NCBI GenBank assembly: GCA_964635545.1
Contig: CAZWOA010000006.1
Location: 1 to 60,806 of the forward strand
Direction of reading: 5' to 3'
DNA from: JAGPIS01 sp964635545
GTDB lineage: Bacteria; Bacteroidota; Bacteroidia; Bacteroidales; Marinilabiliaceae
Length of the DNA stretch: 60,806 bases
Shown here: positions 36,236 through 46,338 of the stretch, one piece after another
How positions within the stretch are numbered: the first letter of the stretch is position 1
How the letters are laid out: every line of letters starts with the position of its first letter
Made by a program: the position numbers and the translations under genes
The notes under the pieces: model-generated
Told to the model about the DNA's origin: nothing
Database searches by the model: none
Seen by the model: the letters and a program-made list of their open reading frames with translations, nothing else

Positions 36236-36919
36236 ATGATATCAGGAAAAATTTTAGAATATCTGAGAGATTTGGCTGCCAATAATAATCGTGAGTGGTT
36301 TCACGACAACAAATCGTATTATACAGAGGCACGTGGTGAGTTTGAGGAGTTTGTGGGCCGTTTTATAGCTATGGTTGCCGATGCTGACCCGACTGTGGGG
36401 TTGCCTTCGGTGAAAGATTCGATTTATAGAATCAATAGGGATGTGCGTTTCAGTAACGACAAACGGCCATATAAGCGCAATTTCAGCTGTTTTGTTGCCA
36501 ATGGAGGGCGTAAAAGTTTGCTGCCCGGTTATTATATTCAGTTTGAACCCCAAGGGTCATTGTTTGGTGGCGGTTTGTGGTGCCCCGAGGCCGATATGCT
36601 CAAAAAAGTCAGAACCGAAATTTCGTTTTTCCCCGAGGATTTGGAGGCAGTGCTGAATAATAGGGCATTTAAAGATACTTTTGGTGAGATGCGCCCCGAT
36701 AAGTTGAAGTCGGCACCCAAAGGTTACGCCAAAGATCACGAAGCTATTGAATTACTGAAATATAAGTCGTTTCTGGTAGAGCAAACCTATTCTGATGATG
36801 AGCTTTTGTCAGCCTCATTTGAAGAAAAACTGCGTAACGCAATTGTGACTTTGCAACCTTTAAATGCTTTTCTGATTCGTGCTTTGGAGGCCCCCGAAGA
36901 GGAGAAGATCGATTTTTGA
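36236..36919 (+). CDS. DUF2461 family protein
   Basis: 227 residues from ATG 36236; an upstream in-frame TTG at 36182 is less likely. It matches the TIGR02453/DUF2461 family: FLRDLAANNNREWFHDNKSYY-like opening (LRDLAANNNREWFHDNK), SIYRINRDVRFSNDKRPYKRN, YYIQFEPQGSLFGGG. The molecular function is unknown. It is cytoplasmic by the lack of a signal. It converges on a truncated hypothetical gene with a 6-nt gap. Confidence 0.85.
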   Translation: MISGKILEYLRDLAANNNREWFHDNKSYYTEARGEFEEFVGRFIAMVADADPTVGLPSVKDSIYRINRDVRFSNDKRPYKRNFSCFVANGGRKSLLPGYYIQFEPQGSLFGGGLWCPEADMLKKVRTEISFFPEDLEAVLNNRAFKDTFGEMRPDKLKSAPKGYAKDHEAIELLKYKSFLVEQTYSDDELLSASFEEKLRNAIVTLQPLNAFLIRALEAPEEEKIDF

Positions 36920-36925
36920 ACAGAT

Positions 36926-37432
36926 TCAGTTCACATCTTCTACATAAGCTTTTTTCTCAAGAAAATAAGTAGCTTCTCCCTTGTCCCCATTATCAAGGTC
37001 AGTCATCTGCACCCGGAAAATAGAATAAGGGAGAGCATGCTTTTTCTTAGGCAGACTGACTGTCAATATATAGGCATTGGTTGATTCATTTTCCGACCAA
37101 TATTCATCCACTTCCTGCTTACTCAATACGGCAACTTCTTCGCCATTAATGGTAACCGTTACTTTTAATTTATCAGGAGATGGTGCCAACTTCACGTCTC
37201 CTTTCTTTGGCAGTCCATAAGATAAGGTGCGAGTGAGACTCATTGGGCGACAATAAATCGTATAGGCCGGTGTTCCTCTCTGTATCCGGAATACATTAAG
37301 CCCGTAAACTTCCAAACGATGATACTGCATATTGAAAGTAGTATCACGGTCGGCGATGAAATTCCAGCCCCAGAACTCCAACCGTAAATCTTTCTCAGGG
37401 AGATTGGAGCCTGTTACTATGTAATGACTCAT
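36926..37432 (-). pseudogene. Hypothetical protein, probably truncated at its 5' end
   Basis: 168 residues from ATG 37432 (or 170 from TTG 37438). I do not recognise the family. It is beta-rich, with a recurring style typical of small exported Bacteroidales proteins (EFWGWNFIADRDTTFN, YGLPKKGDVKLAPSPDKLKV, ILTVSLPKKKHALPY), but there is no signal peptide. The frame is closed upstream by a stop about 35 nt before the TTG. Its start coincides with the place where the neighbouring ATPase gene loses its 5' end. This suggests a recombination junction near 37435-37445. Confidence 0.5.
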
Positions 37433-37437
37433 ATTCA

Positions 37438-38528
37438 ATGCGCTTATACTGTAATACCTTCGGAGAATTATTCAAATTCCTTATGGAACTTTCAAAGACA
37501 CAGCCCTTCAACCTGATTATTGACGAATTTCAGGAGTTCTTTACTATTACTCCATCGGTTTATAGCGACGTTCAGCATTATTGGGATGTGAATAAAAGCC
37601 AAAGCAAAATCAATTTGCTTTTGAGCGGTTCTGTTAATTCGTTAATGCACAAGATATTTCATAACGCCAAAGAACCGCTGTTTGGTCGTGCCACAGCTAT
37701 GTTAAGGGTGAAGCCGTTTGAAACATCCGTATTAAAAGAAATTCTTGCAGATCACAATCCGGATTATACTTCGGAAGACCTACTGGCACTGTACGCTTTT
37801 ACCGGAGGTGTTGCGAAATACGTTCAACTTCTCATGGATTCAGGTTCATATTCACAGGAGGCGATGTTGAATTATATTATCCGTGAGGATTCGACCTTTA
37901 TCTCGGAAGGTAAAAATATGCTTATCGAAGAGTTTGGTAAAGAGTATGCTAATTATTTTACGATTCTTTCGGCTATTGCACGAGGCGAAAATACACGAAC
38001 TAAGATAGAAGCGGTTGTTAATCGTGAAATTGGTGGCTATCTAACAAAATTGGAGCATGATTATGGTCTGATATCAAAGGTGATACCAATTTTTTTCGAA
38101 GGTAGAAACAAAGAATGTGCGTTATACGTTGGATGACAACTTTCTTTCTTTCTTTCTGGTTTCGTTTTATCTACAAATACAGCTACATGGTGGAAGTAGG
38201 AGGATATGAGCAACTTAAAGAGATTGTAGTGCGTGATTACCCTACGTTCAGTGGGAAAATTCTGGAACGATATTTCAAGGCACAGTACATTGAACAAATG
38301 AGTTTTACCCGTATTGGTGGCCATTGGGATAGAAAGGGCGAAAATGAAATTGATATGGTCGCTGTCAATGAATTGGATAAAACAGCTGATATTATCGAGA
38401 TAAAGCGAAATTCTGTCAATATAAACCTTGATAAACTAAGGGAAAAAGGCATTCATTTTATGAATGCAACCGGAGAGTTGAGCGATTATAAAGTAGCGTA
38501 TAGAGCTCTTTCGATGGATGATATGTAG
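37438..38528 (+). pseudogene. Decayed AAA ATPase with DUF234-type nuclease-like C-terminus
   Basis: The first part (37438-38136) has the Walker B region LIIDEFQEF, the sensor segment LLLSGSVNSLM and the GGVAKYVQLL helix of the archaeal-ATPase/DUF234 family. The N-terminal Walker A portion is missing. The frame is then lost. Removing one T from the T7 tract at 38090-38096 and one TTTC unit from the (TTTC)4 at 38141-38156 restores ...VRYTLDDNFLSFWFRFIYKYSY and joins the second part, which ends at 38528. That part has the PD-(D/E)xK-like pattern NEIDMVA ... IIEIKRN. Three lesions (5' loss, +1, +4) make it a clear pseudogene unless the two repeats are sequencing artefacts. Confidence 0.8.
38090..38156 (+). 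repeat. Slippage-prone T7 and (TTTC)4 tracts in the ATPase remnant
   Basis: T7 lies at 38090-38096 and four tandem TTTC units at 38141-38156. Each puts the frame out, and their combined excess (+1 and +4) exactly matches the frame offset between the two halves of the gene. Confidence 0.85.
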
Positions 38529-38590
38529 ATTAGTATAAAATTTTGTACTTTTAGCCAACCGAGAAAAACAGGCACTAATACCTTACAGCC

Positions 38591-39490
38591 ATGAAACGTG
38601 AAGATAATGCACTTGCAACTGTTCAAGAGATAACACCTTTGTCGCAAAAGGATTGTTTTTACATTGCAGACAGGCATAAGACTGAATTTACGTATCCAAT
38701 TCATACACACGAAGAGTTTGAATTGAATTTTATTGCCAATGCACCGGGCGTTAAGCGAATTGTAGGAGATTCTATCGAAATTATCGGTGAGTATGACTTG
38801 GTATTGATTACAGGTAAAGACCTGGAGCATGTATGGGAACAACACAACTGTGAGTCGAAAAAGATTAGAGAAATAACAGTGCAATTTTCTCAGAATCTTT
38901 TTTTCGCCAGTCTTCTCGATAAAAATCAGTTTCACTCCATCAAACAAATGCTCGAAAAAGCACAAAAGGGGCTTAGTTTCCCCATGCAAGCCATCATGGC
39001 TGTGTATAACAAATTGGATAAACTGGCAGGCGAACAACATGGCTTCTATTCGGTAATCAGTTTTCTGACAATTCTTTACGAGCTTTCTCTCTTTAGCGAT
39101 AAGGCTACCGTATTGTCGAGTTCGTCGTTTGCTAAAATCGGAATTCATTCCGATAGCCGCAGGGTACAAAACGTGCAACGCTATATCAATGATAACTATA
39201 AAGAAGAGATACGCTTAGAGCAACTGGCTGATTTGGTGGGGATGACACCTACCGCATTTAGTCGTTTTTTTAAACTCCGCGCCGCTAAAAACTTGTCCGA
39301 TTACATTATTGATATTCGCTTGGGATACGTTACCCGAATGTTGATAGACACAACAAAGTCGGTTTCAGAAATTTGCTACGAATGTGGATTCAATAACATA
39401 TCCAATTTCAATAGAATATTCAAGAAAAGGAAAAACTGTTCGCCCAAAGAATTTCGGGAAAACTATCGCAAGAAAAAACTACTCATTTAA
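38591..39490 (+). CDS. AraC-family transcriptional regulator, probable activator of the beta-mannan locus
   Basis: 299 residues. The N-terminal cupin-like sensing region contains HTHEEFELNFIANAPG and DLVLITGKDLEHVW. The C-terminal double helix-turn-helix spans about residues 195-295 (IRLEQLADLVGMTPTAFSRFFKL and VSEICYECGFNNISNFNRIFKKRKNCSPKEFRE). It lies directly upstream of susC on the same strand. No hybrid two-component or ECF-sigma/anti-sigma pair is present, so this protein is the obvious local regulator. The likely inducer is a manno-oligosaccharide, which is inferred. Confidence 0.92.
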   Translation: MKREDNALATVQEITPLSQKDCFYIADRHKTEFTYPIHTHEEFELNFIANAPGVKRIVGDSIEIIGEYDLVLITGKDLEHVWEQHNCESKKIREITVQFSQNLFFASLLDKNQFHSIKQMLEKAQKGLSFPMQAIMAVYNKLDKLAGEQHGFYSVISFLTILYELSLFSDKATVLSSSSFAKIGIHSDSRRVQNVQRYINDNYKEEIRLEQLADLVGMTPTAFSRFFKLRAAKNLSDYIIDIRLGYVTRMLIDTTKSVSEICYECGFNNISNFNRIFKKRKNCSPKEFRENYRKKKLLI

Positions 39491-39634
39491 AGCATTTCGC
39501 CAGTTAAAATAATACTAAAATACCTTAATGAATATTGTCTAATATGACATGGTGAGAAATAATCGTTTGATTATTACGTAGATAACGCTGTGTGCGATAT
39601 GAAAAACAAAGTGTTAACAATTGCTAATATAGTA

Positions 39635-39666
39635 CTTGATGCCATCTGTTTTCATGGATAGTTTTG
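39635..39666 (+). promoter_or_regulatory. Probable promoter of the susC-susD-SGBP operon
   Basis: CTTG (39635-39638), a 20-nt spacer and TAGTTTTG (39659-39666, an exact TAnnTTTG) form a near-consensus promoter. It lies about 50 nt before the susC ATG. I see no clear direct or inverted repeat for AraC binding in 39491-39634. Confidence 0.55.
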
Positions 39667-39719
39667 CATACAATCTTTTTATAGTAATAATTAATCGAAT
39701 CTAATTTTATTTCTGAACC

Positions 39720-42700
39720 ATGAAAAAAATCCTTTATTTAGTTTTTTTATGTTGCCTGATACCTTGCACTCTGTATGCACAGAGTAATCAGATAACAGGA
39801 ACAGTAACAAATGCTTCCGATGGTTCTCCTATGATAGGAGTTACCGTAACCACTCAGGATTATGTAGGAACAATAACCAATATTGACGGAAAATACTTTA
39901 TTACTGCTAAGCAGGGAGATGTTCTCACATTCTCTTTTCTTGGCATGCAAACGCAAACTGCAAAAGTAGAATCACAAAATGTGATAAATATTGTACTGAA
40001 AGAAGACAGCCAGCTATTAGATGATGTAGTAGTGGTTGGGTATGGCACCATACGCAAAAGCGACTTAACAGGTTCGCTGTCTTCTTTAAAATCCGAGCAA
40101 TTAACACAACTTTCGGCAATAGACGTTACTCAATCTATTCAGGGGCGAGCCTCGGGGGTAAGCGTTATCAGTAACTCGGGAGAGCCAGGCGCGGGAACCA
40201 AAATACGCATTAGAGGTACAGGTAGTGTGAATAACTCCGATCCTCTTTATGTTGTAGATGGTTTTCCTGTTTCTGACATTAGCCACATAGCTCCACACGA
40301 TGTAGAGTCTATGGATATATTAAAAGATGCTTCTGCTGTTGCAATTTATGGTTCAAGAGGAGCAAACGGTGTTATTCTGATCAAGACTAAGGGTGGATCT
40401 TTTAATAAAAAGACACAGGTTAATGTTAATGTTTTTGGTGGAATAACTGAAGTCGATAAAAAAATAGACATGCTGAATGCTTCAGAATATGCGACCTTGA
40501 AACTAGAATCATATAAGAATGCTGGCATCAATCCGTCATTATCAACACAATCTATCCTCGATTATGCAATTGCAAACAATAGCAGAGGCACAAATTGGCA
40601 GGATGAAATTATGCGTATAGGTTCTACCCAAAACTATAATATGAATATTTCGGGTGGTTCGGAACGGAATAGGTATGATTTTGGAGCTACATATTTTACT
40701 GAAGAAGGTATCGTGAAAAAAACCTATATGGATAAATTTATGTTCCATTTGAATAATGAATATAAACTATTCAATAACGTAACCGTTGGTATAAATGCAT
40801 CTTATACAACCTACGAAAAATCAGGTAACGATGGCGATTTCTATTCAGGATCGATAACACAGGCACTAAAGACCGATCCCGTATCGGCTGCGTGGGATGA
40901 TTATACCAATCAGTTTGGCGAGATATATTTCTCATACGGACGCAATCCGGCACAATCTGCCTATGAGAATAAATATAGAAAAACCAAAGAAGATCGTTTC
41001 ATCGCAAATGCATACCTGCAAATAAACGATATTGGATTGAAGGGTCTATCCTTTAGAGCACAATTCGGAAAACAGTACGCTTTTGCCAAGGCGCGTGACT
41101 ATTATCCATTTTACTACATTACAGCCGACCAGCAACGTAACAAAAGTTATCTTACCGAAAACCGTAGCGATAACACCTATTGGAACACCAACGAATATTT
41201 CAGCTATGTCAATGTTTTTGGAAAACATAGTGTAAATGCAACATTAGGAGTTGAAGCTCAAAAATCGAATTCGGACAATTTATATGTGAAAGTATATGAT
41301 GTGCCTGAGGATGAGGATTTGCGCTATCCGAACATGTCGTCGAACAAAGAGAACCTCGAAGTATCTGGTGGAGCAGGCCATAATGCTCTATTATCAGGCT
41401 TCTTCCGCATGAATTATAGTTACGATAACAGATACCTTTTTACAGGAACATTCAGAGCGGACGGAACATCCAAGTTCAAGAAAAAATGGGGCTATTTCCC
41501 TTCATTTTCATTGGGATGGAATATAATGGAGGAAGCTTTCGCTGAAGGCATAAAAGAACGCACATCTATCTCTCAGCTTAAACTTCGTGCCGGTTGGGGA
41601 CATGTCGGTAATCAGGCCAGTGCAGGCGATTTCGATTATCTGGCACTAATGACCAATGGATATACGGCTGTTTTCAGCGGATCGCAAGTTGATGGAGCCT
41701 TACAGCAAAAACTGGCTAATGAGGAGCTTTCGTGGGAAACTTCCGAGCAGTATAATTTCGGTTTAGATTATGCCTTGTTCAAAGGAGCCTTGTCCGGAAG
41801 TTTAGACTACTTTATCAGAAATACAAACGACATGATACTGGATACGCCAATTCCGATTTATGCCGGCATGTGGCGTCCTAAGACTAATGCCGGATCGGTA
41901 AGAAACAGTGGTTTTGAATTCAGTACCAATTACCAAAAAGCGATCAACAAAGACTTCTCTTTCAGCGTAGGAGGAAACATCGCTTTCATTAAAAACGAAG
42001 TCAGATCATTAGGTGGAGGAGAACCATTGTATGGCCAATATTCCAAAACAGAAGTCGGTAAGGAGATAGGATATTTCTATGGATTGCAATCACTCGGAAT
42101 CTTTAAGACCGCCGACCAATTAAGCTCCTACGTCAATAAAGCAGGAGACCCTATTCAACCCAACGCATCGCTGGGAGACGTTCAGTTTAAAGATGTAAAC
42201 GGCGATGGAATGATTGATGATAACGACAGAGTATATTTGGGAAGTGCAATGCCCGATTTTACTTATGGCATAACACTGGCAGCAGCTTACAAAGGCATTG
42301 ACCTGAATTTATTCTTCCAAGGATCGCAGGGTAATAAAATAGCAAATTATATGTATTCGGTACTGTATAGCACAAGTATGCGTGAGTGGAGCAACTCTAA
42401 AGATATGATGAACCGTTGGACTCCCGAAAATCCGGATTCTAATTTACCTCGAGTGCACGATGGAGACCCAAATCAGAACGATCGTTTCTCTAGTAGATAT
42501 GTGGAAGACGGTTCATTTTTCAGACTTAAAACGTTGCAGTTAGGATATACTCTACCCGAATCTATATCTAGAAGAGTATTTTTATCTAAAGCCAGATTAT
42601 ATATTTCGGCAGATAATCTATTTACTGAAACCAAATATTCTGGCTACAACCCTGAAATAAGCGATCTATGGGGCAACCCTCTTAATGCAGGGGTTGATAT

Positions 42701-42755
42701 GGCCACTTATCCTACTCCGCGATTCTTCACAATTGGATGTAACCTTACTTTTTAA
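39720..42755 (+). CDS. SusC/RagA-type TonB-dependent outer-membrane transporter
   Basis: 1011 residues. It has a signal peptide (LYLVFLCCLIPCTLYAQ), a CarboxypepD_reg-like domain (about 22-100, ITGTVTNASDGSPMIGVTVTT), a TonB box-like stretch before the plug (DDVVVVGYGT), a plug with GEPGAGTKIRIRGTGSVNNSDPLYVVDG and SAVAIYGSRGANGVILI, and a 22-stranded-type barrel. There is no N-terminal STN domain, so it should not signal to an anti-sigma factor. With SusD it should import manno-oligosaccharides across the outer membrane. It lies 9 nt before susD. Confidence 0.96.
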   Translation: MKKILYLVFLCCLIPCTLYAQSNQITGTVTNASDGSPMIGVTVTTQDYVGTITNIDGKYFITAKQGDVLTFSFLGMQTQTAKVESQNVINIVLKEDSQLLDDVVVVGYGTIRKSDLTGSLSSLKSEQLTQLSAIDVTQSIQGRASGVSVISNSGEPGAGTKIRIRGTGSVNNSDPLYVVDGFPVSDISHIAPHDVESMDILKDASAVAIYGSRGANGVILIKTKGGSFNKKTQVNVNVFGGITEVDKKIDMLNASEYATLKLESYKNAGINPSLSTQSILDYAIANNSRGTNWQDEIMRIGSTQNYNMNISGGSERNRYDFGATYFTEEGIVKKTYMDKFMFHLNNEYKLFNNVTVGINASYTTYEKSGNDGDFYSGSITQALKTDPVSAAWDDYTNQFGEIYFSYGRNPAQSAYENKYRKTKEDRFIANAYLQINDIGLKGLSFRAQFGKQYAFAKARDYYPFYYITADQQRNKSYLTENRSDNTYWNTNEYFSYVNVFGKHSVNATLGVEAQKSNSDNLYVKVYDVPEDEDLRYPNMSSNKENLEVSGGAGHNALLSGFFRMNYSYDNRYLFTGTFRADGTSKFKKKWGYFPSFSLGWNIMEEAFAEGIKERTSISQLKLRAGWGHVGNQASAGDFDYLALMTNGYTAVFSGSQVDGALQQKLANEELSWETSEQYNFGLDYALFKGALSGSLDYFIRNTNDMILDTPIPIYAGMWRPKTNAGSVRNSGFEFSTNYQKAINKDFSFSVGGNIAFIKNEVRSLGGGEPLYGQYSKTEVGKEIGYFYGLQSLGIFKTADQLSSYVNKAGDPIQPNASLGDVQFKDVNGDGMIDDNDRVYLGSAMPDFTYGITLAAAYKGIDLNLFFQGSQGNKIANYMYSVLYSTSMREWSNSKDMMNRWTPENPDSNLPRVHDGDPNQNDRFSSRYVEDGSFFRLKTLQLGYTLPESISRRVFLSKARLYISADNLFTETKYSGYNPEISDLWGNPLNAGVDMATYPTPRFFTIGCNLTF

Positions 42756-42764
42756 TTTAAGATT

Positions 42765-44429
42765 ATGAAAAAGATATATTATTTGATATTTACATTAGGT
42801 CTTATACTGACCTCGTGCGACGATTTCCTTGAGTTAGATCCATTGGCACAGGAAAACAGTGGCAATTACATGAACAATGAAGAAAATGCCACTAAAGTAA
42901 TTAACGGCATTTATGATATTCTATCGCAGACCGAAGGGCGTGGACCTGACGATATATGGATGTCGCATCACTATGACTTTCACTTCGCCAGTATAGCAAC
43001 CGATGATGCTGTAAAAGGAAGTAAACTGAGCGACTCGCCCGAATTGAGCGACATAGAAACGTTCAATGCAAAGGTTGGCAATACAATTGCTGATGCATTC
43101 TGGATTCATGGATTTTGGGGAGTCTCACGCTCTAATTACGCGATAAAGAATCTGCCTGACGCTACCATCGACGAAACTCTAAAAAACCGTTTGTTGGGCG
43201 AAGCTTATTTCTTGAGGGCATATCATTATATCTATTTATTGCATCACTTCGGTGGAGTGCCTCTCTTTACAGCACCATTGAATCCATCTGGTTTTGGAAA
43301 CTCGCCAAGGGCATCGTTGCACGAAACTTTTGAATTTATCAACGAAGATCTGAAAAAAGCTATCGAATTATTACCAGAGAAGAGTGTATATGCCACTTCC
43401 GATATGGGACGAGCTACAAAAGGTGCAGCTAGAGGTTTTCTTGCAAAGTCTCTAATATATCAGATTGGTATAGATGCAGAAAGCGAACATACATGGGATG
43501 AGGTTTATAGTCTTACTGCAAGCATTATCAACTCAGGTGAATATAGCTTAGTTGCAAATTATGCACTTCTATTCGAACGCGAAAACAAAAATACAAGCGA
43601 ATCGATATTTGAGATACAGACAACCGAAGGAACAGCGGCCGATTCTCCCGGATCGGTAGGAAGTGCATATTCACTATATCAAGGCAATCGTGTGTCTAAT
43701 CCCGGTGCCAATGCGGGTTGGGGTTTCCACAATCCTACACAAAATCTGGTTGATGCTTTCGATCCCACAGATCCACGTTTATCGAGTACCGTATATGGTA
43801 TCGGATTCAACGGACAAGTACTTTATGGTGAGGAGATGAAATTCGACAGAGCCGAACAGGGAAGTAATTACTTGAACCGAAAAGCAGCACTTCCTGAAAA
43901 ACCAACTCTGGATAAGGCCGCCGACAAAAACATCTTAATACTGCGCTATGCCGATATTCTTCTTATTCATGCCGAAGCATCTTACTATACCGGCAAAGAG
44001 GGTGAGGCACGTCAATATCTTAATATGATACGCGAAAGAGCCCGCAACAGTTCTTATTGCAAAGGCTATGTCGATGGCAGTAAAGATTCTTATGTAATGC
44101 CATCGAGCACACCTAATGTGCCGAATATAACAAGTTCGGGAGCTACATTGCTTGATGCAATTATTAACGAGAGAAGATTAGAACTGGCTATGGAGTCGAA
44201 CAGAATGTGGGACTTGATACGCACCGGAAAACTAATCGATGCAGTCTCTAAGGCCAAAGATACTGATAACGCAGGTAACGGAGACAACGATGAGGTAAGG
44301 CACGTAGGTATTGGTGACAGAATCAAAAATCATGCATTAGTAGGTAAAGACGGTAAATACATACCTTTATTACCGATCCCATTGACTGAGATTCAGAATT
44401 GGGGAATAGAGCAAAATCCTAATTATTAA
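42765..44429 (+). CDS. SusD/RagB-type surface glycan-binding lipoprotein
   Basis: 554 residues. The lipobox is ILTSC followed by DDFLELDP, an acidic stretch that fits the Bacteroidota lipoprotein export signal to the cell surface. It has the N-terminal RagB/SusD-like domain with ANYAIKN-type segments (SRSNYAIKNLPDA, LLGEAYFLRAYHYIYLLHHFGGVPLF) and the C-terminal SusD domain (LRYADILLIHAEASYYTG, ERRLELAMESNRMWDLIRTGKL). It forms the lid of the SusC transporter. Confidence 0.96.
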   Translation: MKKIYYLIFTLGLILTSCDDFLELDPLAQENSGNYMNNEENATKVINGIYDILSQTEGRGPDDIWMSHHYDFHFASIATDDAVKGSKLSDSPELSDIETFNAKVGNTIADAFWIHGFWGVSRSNYAIKNLPDATIDETLKNRLLGEAYFLRAYHYIYLLHHFGGVPLFTAPLNPSGFGNSPRASLHETFEFINEDLKKAIELLPEKSVYATSDMGRATKGAARGFLAKSLIYQIGIDAESEHTWDEVYSLTASIINSGEYSLVANYALLFERENKNTSESIFEIQTTEGTAADSPGSVGSAYSLYQGNRVSNPGANAGWGFHNPTQNLVDAFDPTDPRLSSTVYGIGFNGQVLYGEEMKFDRAEQGSNYLNRKAALPEKPTLDKAADKNILILRYADILLIHAEASYYTGKEGEARQYLNMIRERARNSSYCKGYVDGSKDSYVMPSSTPNVPNITSSGATLLDAIINERRLELAMESNRMWDLIRTGKLIDAVSKAKDTDNAGNGDNDEVRHVGIGDRIKNHALVGKDGKYIPLLPIPLTEIQNWGIEQNPNY

Positions 44430-44452
44430 ATATCCAAAATAGATATACTAAT

Positions 44453-46162
44453 ATGAAAAATAACATATTATACCGTTTTATATTCGGAGGAGTAATCTTA
44501 TTGGCTACAATGGTTACAAGTTGTAAGGAAGATTCTTTTTCGAAAGATTATGATATAAAGTTACCGGTTTCTGAAATTGTAGATTTCAATCCAAAGACAG
44601 AGCTCGTAGATGGGCTGGTAACTCTATATGGCGAAAATATTGATATGGTGACATCTCTATCCATTGGCAATTCAACTTGCCAGATTATAAGCCAGGAGGA
44701 AGGTAGCCTTGTATTTAAAGTTTCGCGTACTGCCGATATCGGAAATATAAGTATTACGAATAAATACAAGAGAGAATCGGTCTCTGTAGATAAGTTTACG
44801 CCTAAATATCTTGATGTTACGATTACATCATGGCCTACCGAAATAGAAAGAGGATTGACGATAAATATTATGGGTGAAAATGTGGATATGATTCAGACTG
44901 TTAAGTTTGAAACGATTACATTATCAAAATCGTCGGCATCGTCTACTATCGCAACCTATTCTACTGCCAATCTGAATTTGCCGGCAAGCGGAATTCTTAC
45001 GGTAACAACCAAAACAGGACAGGTATTGACCTCTTCGGTGATAAATGTGGTAGAGCCTAAAGATACCTATATCCCGGCATCAAGTATCATGTTGTTCGAC
45101 TTCGACACCGTAGATCCTACAATTGTGGCAGGCGATGTAACAGGAACAGGTGCGCCGTTTACATCAGGCAAAAATCTGATAGGTATTTCTCCATTCTTTG
45201 GCAACTATTATTCGGTAAAAGCTGCACAAGGTAATGGATGGAATGGTCAGTATCAATATCTGGAAACAACAAATAACGGCTCAGGATTCAATCTTTCTAA
45301 CTATACCGATCCTCACATAACTTTCCTTGTGAATACAAATGGTAAGAAAGGGTATTTCAATCCCGCCTTAACAATTGACGGAAGCACCGAAGACAAACAT
45401 TTCACCGGACAGGAAGGAGAATATACCGATAATTATAGCATTCAAACTGCCGGATGGGAGTGGCGATCATACAGTCTATCGGGTATGGGATTTGCAAATG
45501 TAAAATCTACAATAGAAAAGATCTCTCTTTTCATAAGAGGAGGAAACGTAGGTAACGGCGACACCGAAGCTTTTGAACTGAATATAGACCACGTAATGAT
45601 TACCGATGGAGCATTAAATCCGGTGGTTATATTCGATATGGAAACCATGCCTGCATTCGCTGGTGGAACAGCCACTCAAAACGGAGGCTCTAGTGTTACT
45701 GCTATTCCTCAGGCTCTTAAATATCTGACTGTTAAAGACGGAAATGTATCCTCTTGGGGAAATAAAGGCTCTATCACAAAAGCCGACAACGATGGTAGCA
45801 AGTTCGAATTGAACAAAACATTTTATGTCAATTTCTTGGTGAATACAGGCAATGATGGTGCTTCTGGATATTTCCAAATGATATTCGAACAAGACGGAGG
45901 AACTAAATTAGGACTTCACTTCAAAGGAGATAACCCATATAAAGATGACTATATGTTTGCTTCGACAGGCGGAAACTGGCAGTGGAGATCCTACAAAATA
46001 GATCCTAAAGGACTCGAAAACTGGGGATCTGAGCCAGAGCTAAGTCTAACTAGTCCGTTTACCCTTACTGTCGATTACTCAACTGGTAATGTGTCCGGAA
46101 AATACGAAACTAATCTGGATTATGTCGTACTCACAAGTGTTCCGTTAGATACGGCTTACTAA
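44453..46162 (+). CDS. Surface glycan-binding protein with tandem duplicated C-terminal modules
   Basis: 569 residues. The lipobox ends in TSC and is followed by KED, a strong surface-export signal. N-terminal IPT/TIG-like domains (about 35-205; TLYGENIDMVTSLSIGN and NIMGENVDMIQTVKF) act as spacers. Two homologous beta-sandwich modules follow (about 212-390 and 393-565). Each starts with an FD-T/ET motif, includes a FLVNT segment, carries a W-x-WRSY motif (WEWRSY, WQWRSY), and ends with NxDxVxxT. The aromatic motifs may form binding platforms for mannan. Third gene of the susCD operon, followed by a terminator. Confidence 0.85.
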   Translation: MKNNILYRFIFGGVILLATMVTSCKEDSFSKDYDIKLPVSEIVDFNPKTELVDGLVTLYGENIDMVTSLSIGNSTCQIISQEEGSLVFKVSRTADIGNISITNKYKRESVSVDKFTPKYLDVTITSWPTEIERGLTINIMGENVDMIQTVKFETITLSKSSASSTIATYSTANLNLPASGILTVTTKTGQVLTSSVINVVEPKDTYIPASSIMLFDFDTVDPTIVAGDVTGTGAPFTSGKNLIGISPFFGNYYSVKAAQGNGWNGQYQYLETTNNGSGFNLSNYTDPHITFLVNTNGKKGYFNPALTIDGSTEDKHFTGQEGEYTDNYSIQTAGWEWRSYSLSGMGFANVKSTIEKISLFIRGGNVGNGDTEAFELNIDHVMITDGALNPVVIFDMETMPAFAGGTATQNGGSSVTAIPQALKYLTVKDGNVSSWGNKGSITKADNDGSKFELNKTFYVNFLVNTGNDGASGYFQMIFEQDGGTKLGLHFKGDNPYKDDYMFASTGGNWQWRSYKIDPKGLENWGSEPELSLTSPFTLTVDYSTGNVSGKYETNLDYVVLTSVPLDTAY

Positions 46163-46176
46163 AAAATAAGATTTAA

Positions 46177-46219
46177 AGAGAGCATCTCCCTCATCTTGTA
46201 AGAGATGCTCTCTTTTTTA
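46177..46219 (+). terminator. Terminator after the SusC/SusD/SGBP genes
   Basis: A 12-bp perfect stem (46177-46188 AGAGAGCATCTC with 46202-46213 GAGATGCTCTCT) and a 13-nt loop are followed by TTTTT. It lies 15 nt past the glycan-binding protein stop, so the import genes and the enzyme genes are separate or attenuated transcripts. Confidence 0.85.
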
Positions 46220-46338
46220 ATCAGTAATAATTAGACTTTTAGAATATTTTTTGACTACTTTTATCATTAAGCGATTTCCAAAATCAACTCAAAATAGAAT
46301 CTCTTGCGGATATGCGCTAAGCAATAAATGGTAGAAAA

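Noticed and set aside
38486..39178. 230-codon minus-strand open frame opposite the AraC gene
   Set aside because: Antisense to a clear AraC-family gene with both helix-turn-helix motifs; the translation shows no domain.
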